Source of the DNA: a virus | Length of the DNA: 64,000 nucleotides | Reading direction: 5' to 3' (one strand) | Virus record (IMG/VR): IMGVR_UViG_3300025093_000018 | Coordinates: 1-64,000 of that record | Shown: one piece after another, positions 28,001-36,697 of the stretch | How positions within the stretch are numbered: the first letter of the stretch is position 1 | How the letters are laid out: every line of letters begins with the position of its first letter | The notes under the pieces: generated by a model | Told to the model about the DNA's origin: nothing | The model's database searches: none | The model's input: the letters and a program-made list of their open reading frames with translations, nothing else | Program-made: the position numbers and the translations under genes

Positions 28001-30667
28001 AGCTGAGTTAACAACCCCAATTTCCCTATCATGTTGCGGTGATTGAGCAAATTGATTACCATATACAGATGGCTTCTTAGGTGATGAATCAAATACTTCT
28101 AAATACCTAAATGCAGTCCATGCACTAGTACCCGTGCTATATGTAGCATCTAACGCGTACCCACCAACAGTACCAGATCCTGGAACATAATTACCAGAAG
28201 AATCTATTTGTAAATCTATTTTTAAAAACCCGGTCTCTGTTCTAGTATGAGAGATATTTAGGAGATCAACATATGTATGTGTAACAGGTCCTATACTCCA
28301 TGCCCCATCTAAAGATCTAAACTCAGCATCTAAATTTAATGTTATATTACTATTAGGTGCTGTTTCAAAACCACCACCCCAAGGCCCTAATATAGTTAAA
28401 TCACCGTTTGCTGGCGGATTAGTACCACAAGTTAAATTACCTGTAGTAGCCGTTCCCGTAGTACATATATGTGAGTTAATAGTTTGGTTACTTGGTATTG
28501 GAAACTCACCCTGCCACTGTATTGGGTACCCAGTACCACCACCTGGAGTTGTAGTTACTTGTAAGTTCTCTACTACATCTTGACGACCTATAACTGTATT
28601 ACCATTAACACCATTTATAGCTAATCCTTTATTTGATCCATTAAATATAGACGACATATAAGGCTTATTAACTAAAGCATCAGGTGTATAGAATGCGTAA
28701 GACATTGGAACAGCTTTCCCATTATGAGAGTAATAAGTTGGATCTGGCCAAACTATACCTTGCATAGATAATGGATCACCTCTTTTTATACCAGGTACAT
28801 TATTATTAGTAACAATAGGTGTATCTTGATACATTATAATATTTTCCCATATTCTACCTGGGGAAGGCATAACTTTTACATTATCTTCAAAAGCAGGTTG
28901 ACCGTGATTATTTGAACCATATCTATCTTTACCAATGCCCCATCTACAATCTTGAACAGACTTGTATGTAGGTGTGGTTGGGCTTAACAGCGTAGGTATT
29001 TCTGCAGTGTTACACATGTAACCCTGAACTAAGGCGTCATTTTTTCTTTCTTTCCTAACAAAAAAGAATCCATCAGTCTCAGACTGAATAATAGAATTAT
29101 TAATTAATGATTGTACATTAACTCTAAGACCTTTTACCTCAGTAGTGTCGTAAGCTGCCCCCTTTAAAAGTACCTTACGTTTGTGAGTTCTGTAAACCCC
29201 AAGTCTATTTTCAGATGTGTTGCCAACAAAACCGTCAGCACTTGTTATTGGAGAGGTTCCTGTATAAGAGAAAGTCCCATCATAATTATCACCACCTCTT
29301 ATAGGTAATGCTGGTGTTAGACCTCGTCCATTATTTAAAATAAATATAATACCAACTTCATAAGTTTCTCCAGACCAATAACCTAAATTATAGTAAACGT
29401 TAGAAGGATCAGCATATCCTTCACCTTTCTCTTTTATAGTTATATCTTTAGTAATCTCCTCTATGTGTAATCCTTGGGCGGCATCACTAAATATATCAAA
29501 ATTATCTGTAGTATTTGTAATATTACCTAAAACAAGTCTATCATCATGCTGAGCGATTGTTTTTACGGTATCAATAGAAGAATAATCTATGTTAAGAGTA
29601 GCATATGATATTACATCTGTGACTTCAGTACCATATACAGTGATATTCATAGACCCACCAGTAGCTGGTAAATCATAAATATCTTGAATTTCATAAATTG
29701 TAGTTGTAGTATCGGTTTCTCCTACAGCATGAGAGTAATATACCTTTATACCACTAAATTTCTGGTCTAAGTTATTTAATGTAAAACTTATTGTTTTACC
29801 AGTATCTTCTTGATCAGTTGCTCCATGATCATCATAACCCATAGAAATTAAACGAGATTCTTCTATAATGTCTGTTAATCCGCCATCACTATCCGTGTAT
29901 TTAAAATAAAATCTATATCCGCCACCTTTAATAGCCCCACCATAACTAAGACCATTATAAGTTAAGTCGACTATAGTATCCGACTGTCTTAGTAATTTAG
30001 TAGCACCAAACCTCGCTTCAGCATAAGTATTTGTATCTTTATCTTGACGCCTATCAGCAATAGCAGCATTTTTCCCATCCTCACTCACTTTAAATCTACT
30101 GTTAATTAATCTAACAGGGTTATAATCATCAGTAAATATAATATTCACTGAATCATCGTATGATGGTTGTATCTCTACTTCTATTAATCTATCACTTAAA
30201 AAATTTAACTCTGGAGTTCTAAAAGGTTCATTATAGTTTACATCATCATCTAGTGGATGAGGTATAACTGGTGAATTATTTGGTATAGTAGAAAAATTCT
30301 TTAGTGGGGCATACTTATCCTTCATAGGTAAATAATAACTAGCATCTATACCATTATTTACCAGATTGTCCCAGTCTGGAGACGGGAAAGACCCTATTTC
30401 TCCTTCGATAAAATTTCCGTTAGAGTCAAATCTACCAGATACTATATAAGATATACCTTTAAATACTTCAACACCTAATGGCTGAAATCCCTCAGTAAGT
30501 TGAGTAACATGCTCATTACCATTCATATTTTGAAGGATAAGCTGGTTTTTCCCTTTAGTTGTAAGAGCCGCGTTAATAGCGTCAGTCATCACATTAGGTT
30601 TTGTATTAATCGGATGTGAATCTGTGTTAAGCTCTGTAAACTGATTAACTGACTGTTCTTGACTCAT
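25058..30667 (-). CDS. Very large tail protein, muzzle / stabilisation-like
   Basis: An 1869-residue protein, the largest in the window. The N-terminus (NQFTELNTDSHPINTKPNVM, then DAINAALTTKGKNQ and PLGVEVFKGISYIVSGRF) follows the pattern of phage tail stabilisation proteins that start with D..P......y.dA.N and continue into beta-propeller-like repeats; in crAss-like phages the counterpart is the muzzle protein. Residues about 1490-1570 are an acidic Pro/Asp/Ala-rich low-complexity insert, which could be a flexible linker. It overlaps the 257-residue gene and precedes all fibre genes, as expected for the distal end of a short tail. The identification is by pattern and position. Confidence 0.8.
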   Translation of the reverse strand: MSQEQSVNQFTELNTDSHPINTKPNVMTDAINAALTTKGKNQLILQNMNGNEHVTQLTEGFQPLGVEVFKGISYIVSGRFDSNGNFIEGEIGSFPSPDWDNLVNNGIDASYYLPMKDKYAPLKNFSTIPNNSPVIPHPLDDDVNYNEPFRTPELNFLSDRLIEVEIQPSYDDSVNIIFTDDYNPVRLINSRFKVSEDGKNAAIADRRQDKDTNTYAEARFGATKLLRQSDTIVDLTYNGLSYGGAIKGGGYRFYFKYTDSDGGLTDIIEESRLISMGYDDHGATDQEDTGKTISFTLNNLDQKFSGIKVYYSHAVGETDTTTTIYEIQDIYDLPATGGSMNITVYGTEVTDVISYATLNIDYSSIDTVKTIAQHDDRLVLGNITNTTDNFDIFSDAAQGLHIEEITKDITIKEKGEGYADPSNVYYNLGYWSGETYEVGIIFILNNGRGLTPALPIRGGDNYDGTFSYTGTSPITSADGFVGNTSENRLGVYRTHKRKVLLKGAAYDTTEVKGLRVNVQSLINNSIIQSETDGFFFVRKERKNDALVQGYMCNTAEIPTLLSPTTPTYKSVQDCRWGIGKDRYGSNNHGQPAFEDNVKVMPSPGRIWENIIMYQDTPIVTNNNVPGIKRGDPLSMQGIVWPDPTYYSHNGKAVPMSYAFYTPDALVNKPYMSSIFNGSNKGLAINGVNGNTVIGRQDVVENLQVTTTPGGGTGYPIQWQGEFPIPSNQTINSHICTTGTATTGNLTCGTNPPANGDLTILGPWGGGFETAPNSNITLNLDAEFRSLDGAWSIGPVTHTYVDLLNISHTRTETGFLKIDLQIDSSGNYVPGSGTVGGYALDATYSTGTSAWTAFRYLEVFDSSPKKPSVYGNQFAQSPQHDREIGVVNSAVFSVPLNTMSVGQTGTFTIQVKLPIYRYYKYYGNSEGNTPTLAYTETVEVTGTYTLTGMQNTINNNLHTVSSTDNTPIQDIRIENIVFDPTPLDDLDTGESIKVNYIPDNQDSFSNGQFASKSDRNLFYTARDAQDNNLIDQPYSSNPNSEQALSGVNTGIIWAADQIRFADYIGVKISKIEQNDKADIYLANELRNDDQSVRNYLAFQQNGYGLAGTDIADWTYKVQHEGFRLGVVSNIYSSPIGPQTQTDWKNKYNNSGVVEPYYAISKRYSWEDVINNADIDIYDGDCFINYAYKRLNYSLGIEGTPSATDPTLYAYLLQPGLYDRGTVFPIVCESNYNTSMRTFEFFSPEEKVLYGKNRTYFPIDTIEDIRGSRQNESAGYNHGYHYAFSDRNYTALNDRSPVLNINYGNRVMVSESAVAGNFKNGYTDFSGLNFRDYNKQLGEITKLVAHNNHLFCIFEKGTGVVPMNQRTMVGGEGDGVFIDDAKILAQKMKIISTEYGSDQQFSIIKTDEYIYGCDLNKTKIWRIVSQGEQHSMELISDFAVQVILNEYKDRLDNNRLPSFVKANYDRERNNVIFSFLNQLDGKYTTDLYQMVAVPPNDPDPIGDVPVEVGDVGGDTPVDPPVDDEFTDIDLSGPVNAADFAAYETAKKTKAASDTPVTDASAGTATDDAVDGLDTLSPNSKGEVILPGGYTTIPGYNEQLQIYEPVLVETNKLGSLYFNETISKWVSRLSWNPLFTFNISNDLYSFNAVDNMDKVWEHFSPNVPYCHFYGNQDKFEFEFVLVDNSSAQKILNNLHFICNRTFPGRITYKIDSDVDYETFAVTDGSYTQLMKQRHEYISWTATQFMNGGNLLIDFGISAEEAERIVGSHFVHNNIFYIIGNAITLNGVNYVGITDEFGAPVTAPLTGLNINRLEFGIIKQNMEYREDHLYVEVGKGTDKSRVRDKAIKIRIVYEGNDYVTIQSIISKFVYSFN

Positions 30668-31418
30668 TTTGTTTCTTTTCTCTATTTAATCTTTTCTTCT
30701 TGACGGATCTCATTACTTTATCATGATTTTTACCTAGAGGTCTATAAAATCTGATCTCACCGTCTTTATCTATGATCCTAAGTTCTTCCCCTCTCCTTAA
30801 ATTGTAAGCCATTCTTCTGGATCCTATTCTTACAATCTTATTTATACTACTTTCTTTAATATAAGGAAATTGTTCGTAAATCTCCGGTAGAAAGTGATTA
30901 ATATTTTTTGGTCGCTTAGAGAAGTTTTTACCACTATTAGCTGTATCTACTAGATGTTTATAATATGGTTTATTAACATAAACTTCTAATTGCTGACGTC
31001 TAGAGTGTTTAGAAAATCTATACTTAACTCTAGGTATTTTATAATTAGTGGCTAAAAGATCGAATTCATGTAACTGACCTTTCTGCCTTCTATACTTAAC
31101 AACTGAATCTTTCATTTCAGCTGTATATATCTCAGCTTTACAATTACCTGGAAACATATATGAACAATTTCCAGATATTATATCCCAAAGAACACTTTTT
31201 ATATATAATCTAAAGATCTTCCTAACTAATGAAGAATTATCTTTAACATTATATAACTTTTGTAGTTTACCCTTAGGTGAGTTTGATTTAACTTCCAATA
31301 CTTCCTTAGCGAATTCTTTATCGTTAGGAAATATATCCTTAAGGGTAAGCATAAGACTTGCGTCAAATGCTGCTACCTTTATTAATTTTCCGTCCTCATT
31401 ATAAACATGAGTAGGCAT
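30645..31418 (-). CDS. Basic protein between connector and muzzle-like genes
   Basis: Two hundred and fifty-seven residues, strongly basic, with a Lys/Arg-rich C-terminus (VMRSVKKKRLNREKKQNES). No catalytic motif is recognised. It overlaps the start of the 1869-residue gene by 23 bp and the upstream gene as TAATG, so it is tightly coupled to tail assembly. An assembly factor or a DNA- or RNA-binding internal protein are both possible. Confidence 0.75.
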   Translation of the reverse strand: MPTHVYNEDGKLIKVAAFDASLMLTLKDIFPNDKEFAKEVLEVKSNSPKGKLQKLYNVKDNSSLVRKIFRLYIKSVLWDIISGNCSYMFPGNCKAEIYTAEMKDSVVKYRRQKGQLHEFDLLATNYKIPRVKYRFSKHSRRQQLEVYVNKPYYKHLVDTANSGKNFSKRPKNINHFLPEIYEQFPYIKESSINKIVRIGSRRMAYNLRRGEELRIIDKDGEIRFYRPLGKNHDKVMRSVKKKRLNREKKQNESRTVS

Positions 31419-32185
31419 TATTCTAAAGTTTTATAACTACTATAAAATACTTTTCTATCTGATCTAGTTTTTGCAGAAAGTAGTCTGTCTAAGAAGTTTT
31501 GAGATAAATATTCAGGAATTTTAGCTGCAGCGGCCATACGCTCAGCTTCTGGTTTAATATATGGTAGGAATTTAGTAGATTGATCATCCCCCATAAAAGC
31601 TTTCTTTTGTGTTACTAAGAAGGCCATCTTATAAGCAATGGCTTCAACTTCTTTCCTAGTTAACAACGGGTTTTGATCGGAATCCATTAAAATACCCCTA
31701 TAAATAACGGTAACCATATTACCAACAAACTTCTTATCAAATCTAAGTTTCTTACAAGTACCAGATGCATCAATTTCATATGGAACAAAATCACCCTTTG
31801 GATGAAGGTCTGATCTAGATAAATTATGTCTTTTAAAAGACGGATCACTAACCACATCAGGTAAAAATGAATAACTAGCTGTTATAGTTATAGTTGTAGG
31901 GTCTCCATATAGAATTACTAGATCATCATCACTAAAATCTGCTGTTGACCCCTCTGATACAGCCTCTATATATTCGAAATTACAAGGAAGGTCTACAAAA
32001 CCATCTTGATCTATATTAGCCGTAAACCCATGTACAGCTGTAGCAACATTTCCTAGGTCGCGAAATATAAAGTAAGAATCTTCAACGAAATCATCATCAG
32101 TCATAGATATTCCAAATAATGCTTTCATTCTATGCTTACTAGTCAAGTATTCATATAAACGCTCTTGAGCTTCTTCTTGTGCCAT
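31418..32185 (-). CDS. Connector / tail-ring protein
   Basis: Two hundred and fifty-five residues. The N-terminus is helical (EEAQERLYEYLTSKHRMKAL) and the central part has beta strands with a GFVDLPCNFEYIEAV segment. A C-terminal helical part (VEAIAYKMAFLVTQKKAF) follows. The pattern of a helical start, a GxVxLPxdfexI strand and a final helix is typical of phage head-tail connector or ring proteins. The gene lies between another connector candidate and the muzzle-like gene, matching crAss-like gene order as I know it. Confidence 0.75.
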   Translation of the reverse strand: MAQEEAQERLYEYLTSKHRMKALFGISMTDDDFVEDSYFIFRDLGNVATAVHGFTANIDQDGFVDLPCNFEYIEAVSEGSTADFSDDDLVILYGDPTTITITASYSFLPDVVSDPSFKRHNLSRSDLHPKGDFVPYEIDASGTCKKLRFDKKFVGNMVTVIYRGILMDSDQNPLLTRKEVEAIAYKMAFLVTQKKAFMGDDQSTKFLPYIKPEAERMAAAAKIPEYLSQNFLDRLLSAKTRSDRKVFYSSYKTLE

Positions 32186-32192
32186 AAATTAA

Positions 32193-32888
32193 TTAAGTTA
32201 CTGGGTCAGACTGAGTATTAGGTAAAGGAGGCAGATTCATCTGTCTATAGTATCTAACATATTTCTCAGTCAAAGTATCAATTATAGCTTGTTGAACGTG
32301 TCCTGGTGCTGGATATTCCTTATCACCAAAATCAGGACTATCATCCCCAATTCTTGATGGGTGTTCAAAAATAGCTCTTATTGACATATATTTTAAACCA
32401 ACATGTTGACCAGCATTCATTAGATAAGCTGTCATCATGCCATTTTTATCTTGTGTTGTATCAATCCAAATAAACGGTCTTTTAGACGTTCTAACGCGAT
32501 ATTTATGGTTTTGCATACTATCGGTATCAAAATACACAATAAAGTCTTCCTGCTTATTCATAAGACCAAAATATTCTACAGCACTATCATCGAATGTAGC
32601 TGCTACAGGTGGTATTTTAACAGCTGGTACTCCATCCCCGGAAGAAAACCCACATGGAGCATTCTGTGATAAGTCGTGACAGGTTACGTGTAAAGCATCT
32701 ATAGTTTGGTATAAATATTTAGGATTAAGCTTTCTTCCGGAGTCTGCATATTTTTGTATATAAGCAGCTCTTTCTAAATCAACTTCCTCCTCAATTTGTT
32801 TAACTGAGTAAGCTTGGTTAGAAATATTTCCAGATAAACCATCTGAAACTCTATTACGTATTGCTGATGTTATCTCGTTTAGAGTCAT
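32193..32888 (-). CDS. Connector / ring protein
   Basis: Two hundred and thirty-one residues. It starts MTLNEITSAIRNRVSDG and continues with a helix-turn segment (YSVKQIEEEVDLERAAYIQK), typical of phage head-completion or ring proteins that begin with nEi...Ir....d. A beta-rich middle is followed by a helical end (VQQAIIDTLTEKYVRYYRQM). Two bases separate it from the 587-residue KYQ-type gene. Connector role inferred. Confidence 0.75.
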   Translation of the reverse strand: MTLNEITSAIRNRVSDGLSGNISNQAYSVKQIEEEVDLERAAYIQKYADSGRKLNPKYLYQTIDALHVTCHDLSQNAPCGFSSGDGVPAVKIPPVAATFDDSAVEYFGLMNKQEDFIVYFDTDSMQNHKYRVRTSKRPFIWIDTTQDKNGMMTAYLMNAGQHVGLKYMSIRAIFEHPSRIGDDSPDFGDKEYPAPGHVQQAIIDTLTEKYVRYYRQMNLPPLPNTQSDPVT

Positions 32889-32890
32889 AC

Positions 32891-34654
32891 TTATCTCTTT
32901 ATAGTAGCAATCTTATTTAAATCTAAAGAGCCTTGTTTTTTTAATGCTTTCTTATAAGTCTTTTCAGATTTCTTAGCCCTTTTTTCTTTATCTTTCTGAG
33001 ACTTTTTATAATCTTTGTCATTCTTTTTAGTAACCGAATTATCCTTTACTACAAAACCTTTTTGACCTTTTCTAAGTAAAACCCCACCACCTTTGTGAGA
33101 TTTACCACCGCAGTTATAGCTAGCTGTTTTACTATCTGCTTTTCTTTCAGCTTTTCTTTTAGCTTTATTTAAAACACGTAATTCTTTTTTATATAGTTCC
33201 TCTAATGAACCATCTCCACCACCTTGTTTCTTTCTTTTATTCTTACGTTTTTTAGATTGTTTAGTAAGCCACTTACCATAAGTTTCACTTACTACCCCAT
33301 CGTAACCCTCAACTTTAGTAGTTAACTTACCACCTTTCTGTGATTTTTTAAGTAAAACCCCACCTCTTTTATGTTTTCTAGCAGGCGCTTGAGATCCAGT
33401 AGTTAATCTATAACCAAAGTTTAAATCTCTAATATTTGTCTGAGGTGTATAACCTTGCTGTTCAGCTTCTTTACTTCCGTAATATTGTTTTTCTTTAAAC
33501 CCCGCTCTTCTTCTATAAGCATTTTTCCACTCTAGATTTTTATAAAAATTTTCTAAGTCTTCTGCTGGTATCATTCTTTGACCTGCTTGTTTGTGGTCTT
33601 CCGGATAAACAGCATTAGGGTCGATTGTTTGGTTTATATCCATAGTATTAGGATCTATGCCATATTTCTTCTGAACCCCTTGTCTAAATTTAATTATCTC
33701 TTGATTTCTTCTATTTCTTTCTGCCATTATAGCTGCATTAGCTTTGGCTTTACTATCTAATTGAGTAGGTCTGTTTGGATCATAGGCTGGCTGCCATTCG
33801 CTTAAACCTTGATATTGTTTAGGATCTACTTCACCTGGAGTTAAAACAGCTGTATTTGTTCTTTGTACACCGTTTACTGCCTTAGGTGTAATCTGGTAAG
33901 TATTTACAGAGTCTACTTTATTACCGGTTTGGTATTTTAGTAATCTACCTCCATTTCTATAATTTGTCATATTATTTTCCTTAATTTTAATTCCTTGTGC
34001 TTGAGCTATATTTTGTGGTGTGCCCCAAGTAGAGGCAAATGCTCTTGGGTTTTCTTTAACCTGTTGAACTATCTCTTTACTACTTAAACCATCTGTACCA
34101 TATTTCTTAGCGTACATTTTGGCCATATTATAGTTGGAAGCTTCCCAATGTTCTTTTCCTGTATCCTTACCTTGTCTTCTTTGGTATAGTTGACCATCCT
34201 CATATTTAAATCCAGGTGTAAACCCTCTAGCACTATCTGATTGTCTCTGTGCAGCTATAGCATCAGCTTTTCTTTTAGCAGCTAATTCATCAGTAGCTTT
34301 TCTATCAAATATCCAGTCTGCCTTTGTAGCATCTGCATCATACGAGTATACTTCTCCCATATCTCTAGCTACATCTTGAAAGAATTGTTCTCCTCCTTCT
34401 CTTCCTGTAGACCCCGGTAAACTTTTATAGTAATCTACAATACCTTGTTGTTTTGTATTACCTCGGGATGCTGCTGCTACATAATTTGGGTCACTTATAT
34501 ACTTTTCATATCCAGATTTATCCCAAACTGCAGGTTTAACCACTTTATTTGGTTGTGCTTTATAATTTGGAGCAGAAGCAGCTCTAGTAGCTATAATATT
34601 ATCTCCTTTAGCGGCTATTAATTTATTACCTCCTTGATATTTTAATATTCCCAT
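32891..34654 (-). CDS. KYQxGG-type protein with four motif copies
   Basis: This 587-residue, strongly basic protein carries the GG peptide four times: MGILKYQGGNKL at the N-terminus, NGGRLLKYQTGN at 234-245, RGGVLLKKSQKGGK at 430-443, and GGGVLLRKGQKGF at 522-534. The pieces between copies differ in composition. Residues 1-230 form a soluble domain with many Tyr and Asp, 250-425 a second soluble region, and 455-587 is Lys-rich and helical. This makes the protein look like concatenated cargo modules. It stands between the terminator of the 339-residue gene and the connector genes. A DNA-associated internal virion protein is inferred. Confidence 0.8.
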   Translation of the reverse strand: MGILKYQGGNKLIAAKGDNIIATRAASAPNYKAQPNKVVKPAVWDKSGYEKYISDPNYVAAASRGNTKQQGIVDYYKSLPGSTGREGGEQFFQDVARDMGEVYSYDADATKADWIFDRKATDELAAKRKADAIAAQRQSDSARGFTPGFKYEDGQLYQRRQGKDTGKEHWEASNYNMAKMYAKKYGTDGLSSKEIVQQVKENPRAFASTWGTPQNIAQAQGIKIKENNMTNYRNGGRLLKYQTGNKVDSVNTYQITPKAVNGVQRTNTAVLTPGEVDPKQYQGLSEWQPAYDPNRPTQLDSKAKANAAIMAERNRRNQEIIKFRQGVQKKYGIDPNTMDINQTIDPNAVYPEDHKQAGQRMIPAEDLENFYKNLEWKNAYRRRAGFKEKQYYGSKEAEQQGYTPQTNIRDLNFGYRLTTGSQAPARKHKRGGVLLKKSQKGGKLTTKVEGYDGVVSETYGKWLTKQSKKRKNKRKKQGGGDGSLEELYKKELRVLNKAKRKAERKADSKTASYNCGGKSHKGGGVLLRKGQKGFVVKDNSVTKKNDKDYKKSQKDKEKRAKKSEKTYKKALKKQGSLDLNKIATIKR

Positions 34655-34707
34655 AATACAAGTTTTGCGTATTATACATTATAGTAAAAATACTTGAATA
34701 TATAAAG

Positions 34708-34742
34708 TAAAAAAGCCCGCCTTTGTAGACGAGCTTTCTTTT
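34708..34742 (-). terminator. Terminator after the 339-residue virion gene
   Basis: On the minus strand AGCTCGTC and GGCGGGCT pair over eight positions (with G-U pairs), loop TACAAA, followed by six T. An A-run on the other side makes it potentially bidirectional. Confidence 0.75.
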
Positions 34743-34761
34743 TAATCTATTTCTTAGACTA

Positions 34762-35781
34762 TTACGCGATAAACGCAGCAACAGTAGCAACAGAACTTCT
34801 ATCAGCTAAGATTAATGATTCTGTCTCTTCTTGTGCTCTTGTTAAAGGAGCAGCTTGAACAGTAGCTGTAGATCCAGCGTTAGCAGCAGCAGCTAAGATA
34901 GCAGCAGCAGCCATTTTAGAAATAGCAGCGTTAGCAGCAATCATTGTAGACTCATTCATCCAGATAGTAAATCTGTGAGTAGCTGGAAGCGGACCATGGT
35001 CAGCAGCTAAAGTAGATAGATTCTCATCGAAAGTAGTATCAATAGTGAAAGATACTTCAGTATACAATCCTCTAATATCTACGTTAGTAGAATCTTGATC
35101 TAATCCATAAGGATCAGTATTGTATCCTGTAGCCATTTTTACAGACTCTTCTAAGAATTTACCAGTACCTAATCCTGGCTCAGCAGATGAGTTAGTTACG
35201 TTTTTAGCTAATGATACTGGAGTTTGAGTTCCAATACCAGAGTTAGCTCTAGAAATTTCAATTTTAGTTACTTCAACTGACTCATAACCAGCAGTAGTAG
35301 CAACATCGATATCAGCAGCAGCAGCACCGTTAGTAATATTAATTACTGGATCCTCAATATGGAATTGAGTTACTCTATTAGTCCAAGCAGTTACAATTGC
35401 AGTTCTAATAGCAGCAGCGGTAACAGCTGTTAATGGTTGGGTCATAAAAGTAATTGGTCTAGCAGCACCAATAAAGTTATTTTTAACTTCTGATTGATAT
35501 CTTCCAGTCTTAGCGTATACTCTAACTTCTACAGCATCACCAATAACAATACCAGCTGGAGCAACAATAGTCCAATCAATTGATTCGTTAGCAGCAGTAA
35601 TTCCTCTGTGCATTTTCATATCTGAAATATCAGCAATAGCAAAGGTACCAAAACCTTCAATTGAGATAGTATCAGTATTTGCTACAGCACCACTTGTGGC
35701 TACAGTAGCTCCGGTATTATCTCTTACGATAACTTCGGCATCTGAGTTTAATACTCTTAATTTGTCTCCTAATGTAAACAT
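34762..35781 (-). CDS. Abundant-type virion protein (capsid auxiliary or tail)
   Basis: This 339-residue protein is beta-rich and unusually Ala/Thr-rich, with an Ala-dense helix near the C-terminus (residues about 285-315, MAAAAILAAAANAGSTATV). Codon use is more GC-rich and regular than in neighbouring genes (many GCA and GCT). It has its own upstream region with a TACCTTTG promoter-like box and its own terminator, as the capsid gene does. This isolation is typical of very highly expressed virion proteins. I cannot tell a decoration protein from a tail component by sequence alone. Confidence 0.75.
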   Translation of the reverse strand: MFTLGDKLRVLNSDAEVIVRDNTGATVATSGAVANTDTISIEGFGTFAIADISDMKMHRGITAANESIDWTIVAPAGIVIGDAVEVRVYAKTGRYQSEVKNNFIGAARPITFMTQPLTAVTAAAIRTAIVTAWTNRVTQFHIEDPVINITNGAAAADIDVATTAGYESVEVTKIEISRANSGIGTQTPVSLAKNVTNSSAEPGLGTGKFLEESVKMATGYNTDPYGLDQDSTNVDIRGLYTEVSFTIDTTFDENLSTLAADHGPLPATHRFTIWMNESTMIAANAAISKMAAAAILAAAANAGSTATVQAAPLTRAQEETESLILADRSSVATVAAFIA

Positions 35782-35906
35782 AATTTTCTTTTGTTTTTGA
35801 TCTTACTTATACCAGTGTAGTAAAATCGTTTTTATAAATTTTATAAGGTCACAGCTGGTATCCGCAACCTATTGTTTTTGTAGTATACTAAATTAAATTC
35901 TAACTA

Positions 35907-35914
35907 CAAAGGTA
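35907..35914 (-). promoter_or_regulatory. Promoter-like -7 box upstream of the 339-residue virion gene
   Basis: The minus strand reads TACCTTTG, an exact fit to the Bacteroidetes -7 consensus TAnnTTTG, inside the 133-bp gap before the gene. No TTG is present at the usual -33 distance. The same octamer lies before the major capsid gene. It implies a 5' leader of about 120 nt, in which ATACCAG and CTGGTAT could pair. Confidence 0.4.
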
Positions 35915-36691
35915 TTATTCAATCGACTCATTTGTCGGTATATGTGTCTGTAATCTAGGGTTTTGTTGGTTTTCCAAAATTAATTTTACTGTACGTTTTA
36001 TAATTTCATTACAAACATATTCTGGAAATTCCATTTGTGGGGTATTATCAGTTACTGCATCTCTTTGTGTAGCAGTCATCGTTATTAAAGCTGGTTGTTT
36101 TAAATAGTCAATATTAAACTCTGTCACGGAAAACTTATTGGGATCACCGTAATAAATTTCTATAGCTCCAGGTTTAATATTATCTCTATAATCATCTACT
36201 ATTTTATAATAAGTAGTTCTATAATCAGGCTTTAAAAATGCATTATTCATTATACCAACGGCTAGATCAGATGTCAATCTTTTCGTAACACCTTGGTGTA
36301 TATACCCAGCAGGTTGACACTTATAAGGTATATTAGTTTGTACACTTGTATTACAACTTAGTAAGTGAAAATAATCACTAGGAAGCCCAACAACCATAAA
36401 AGCACTATTATACTTATTACCAAAATAAGTATTTCTAGACCCGGAAAAACTTCCTGTAAAAGTAGTGGTGGCTGGGGATGAATTTGTTACATACACCCCA
36501 CTCGTAGAAGAGTGGAGCGCTTGTAAATCATCTGTAAGTTGTTGTGTATCTTGATACTTTCTGTATCTCTCATTGACATATTCTTGAATACCTTTATTAC
36601 CAAAGTATAAGAAATCTTCAAGATGTAATGACGGAGCTTTTACTGTATTAAGCTCTGTTAGTAGATATTCGTAAAATTGTCTGTGAGTCAT
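35915..36691 (-). CDS. Ring / head-completion protein
   Basis: Two hundred and fifty-eight residues. The first 60 are helical with LEDFLYFGNKGIQEYVNERY, a pattern I associate with ring protein 1 of crAss-like phages (f...lNkgi.eyvn.ry). A beta-rich middle carries a FMVVGLPSDYFHLLSCNTSV strand similar in form to the GFVDLPCNF strand of the later connector protein. The C-terminus is helical (PEYVCNEIIKRTVKLILENQ). It sits just downstream of the capsid region, in agreement with a portal-adjacent ring role. Confidence 0.75.
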   Translation of the reverse strand: MTHRQFYEYLLTELNTVKAPSLHLEDFLYFGNKGIQEYVNERYRKYQDTQQLTDDLQALHSSTSGVYVTNSSPATTTFTGSFSGSRNTYFGNKYNSAFMVVGLPSDYFHLLSCNTSVQTNIPYKCQPAGYIHQGVTKRLTSDLAVGIMNNAFLKPDYRTTYYKIVDDYRDNIKPGAIEIYYGDPNKFSVTEFNIDYLKQPALITMTATQRDAVTDNTPQMEFPEYVCNEIIKRTVKLILENQQNPRLQTHIPTNESIE

Positions 36692-36697
36692 TTATTA

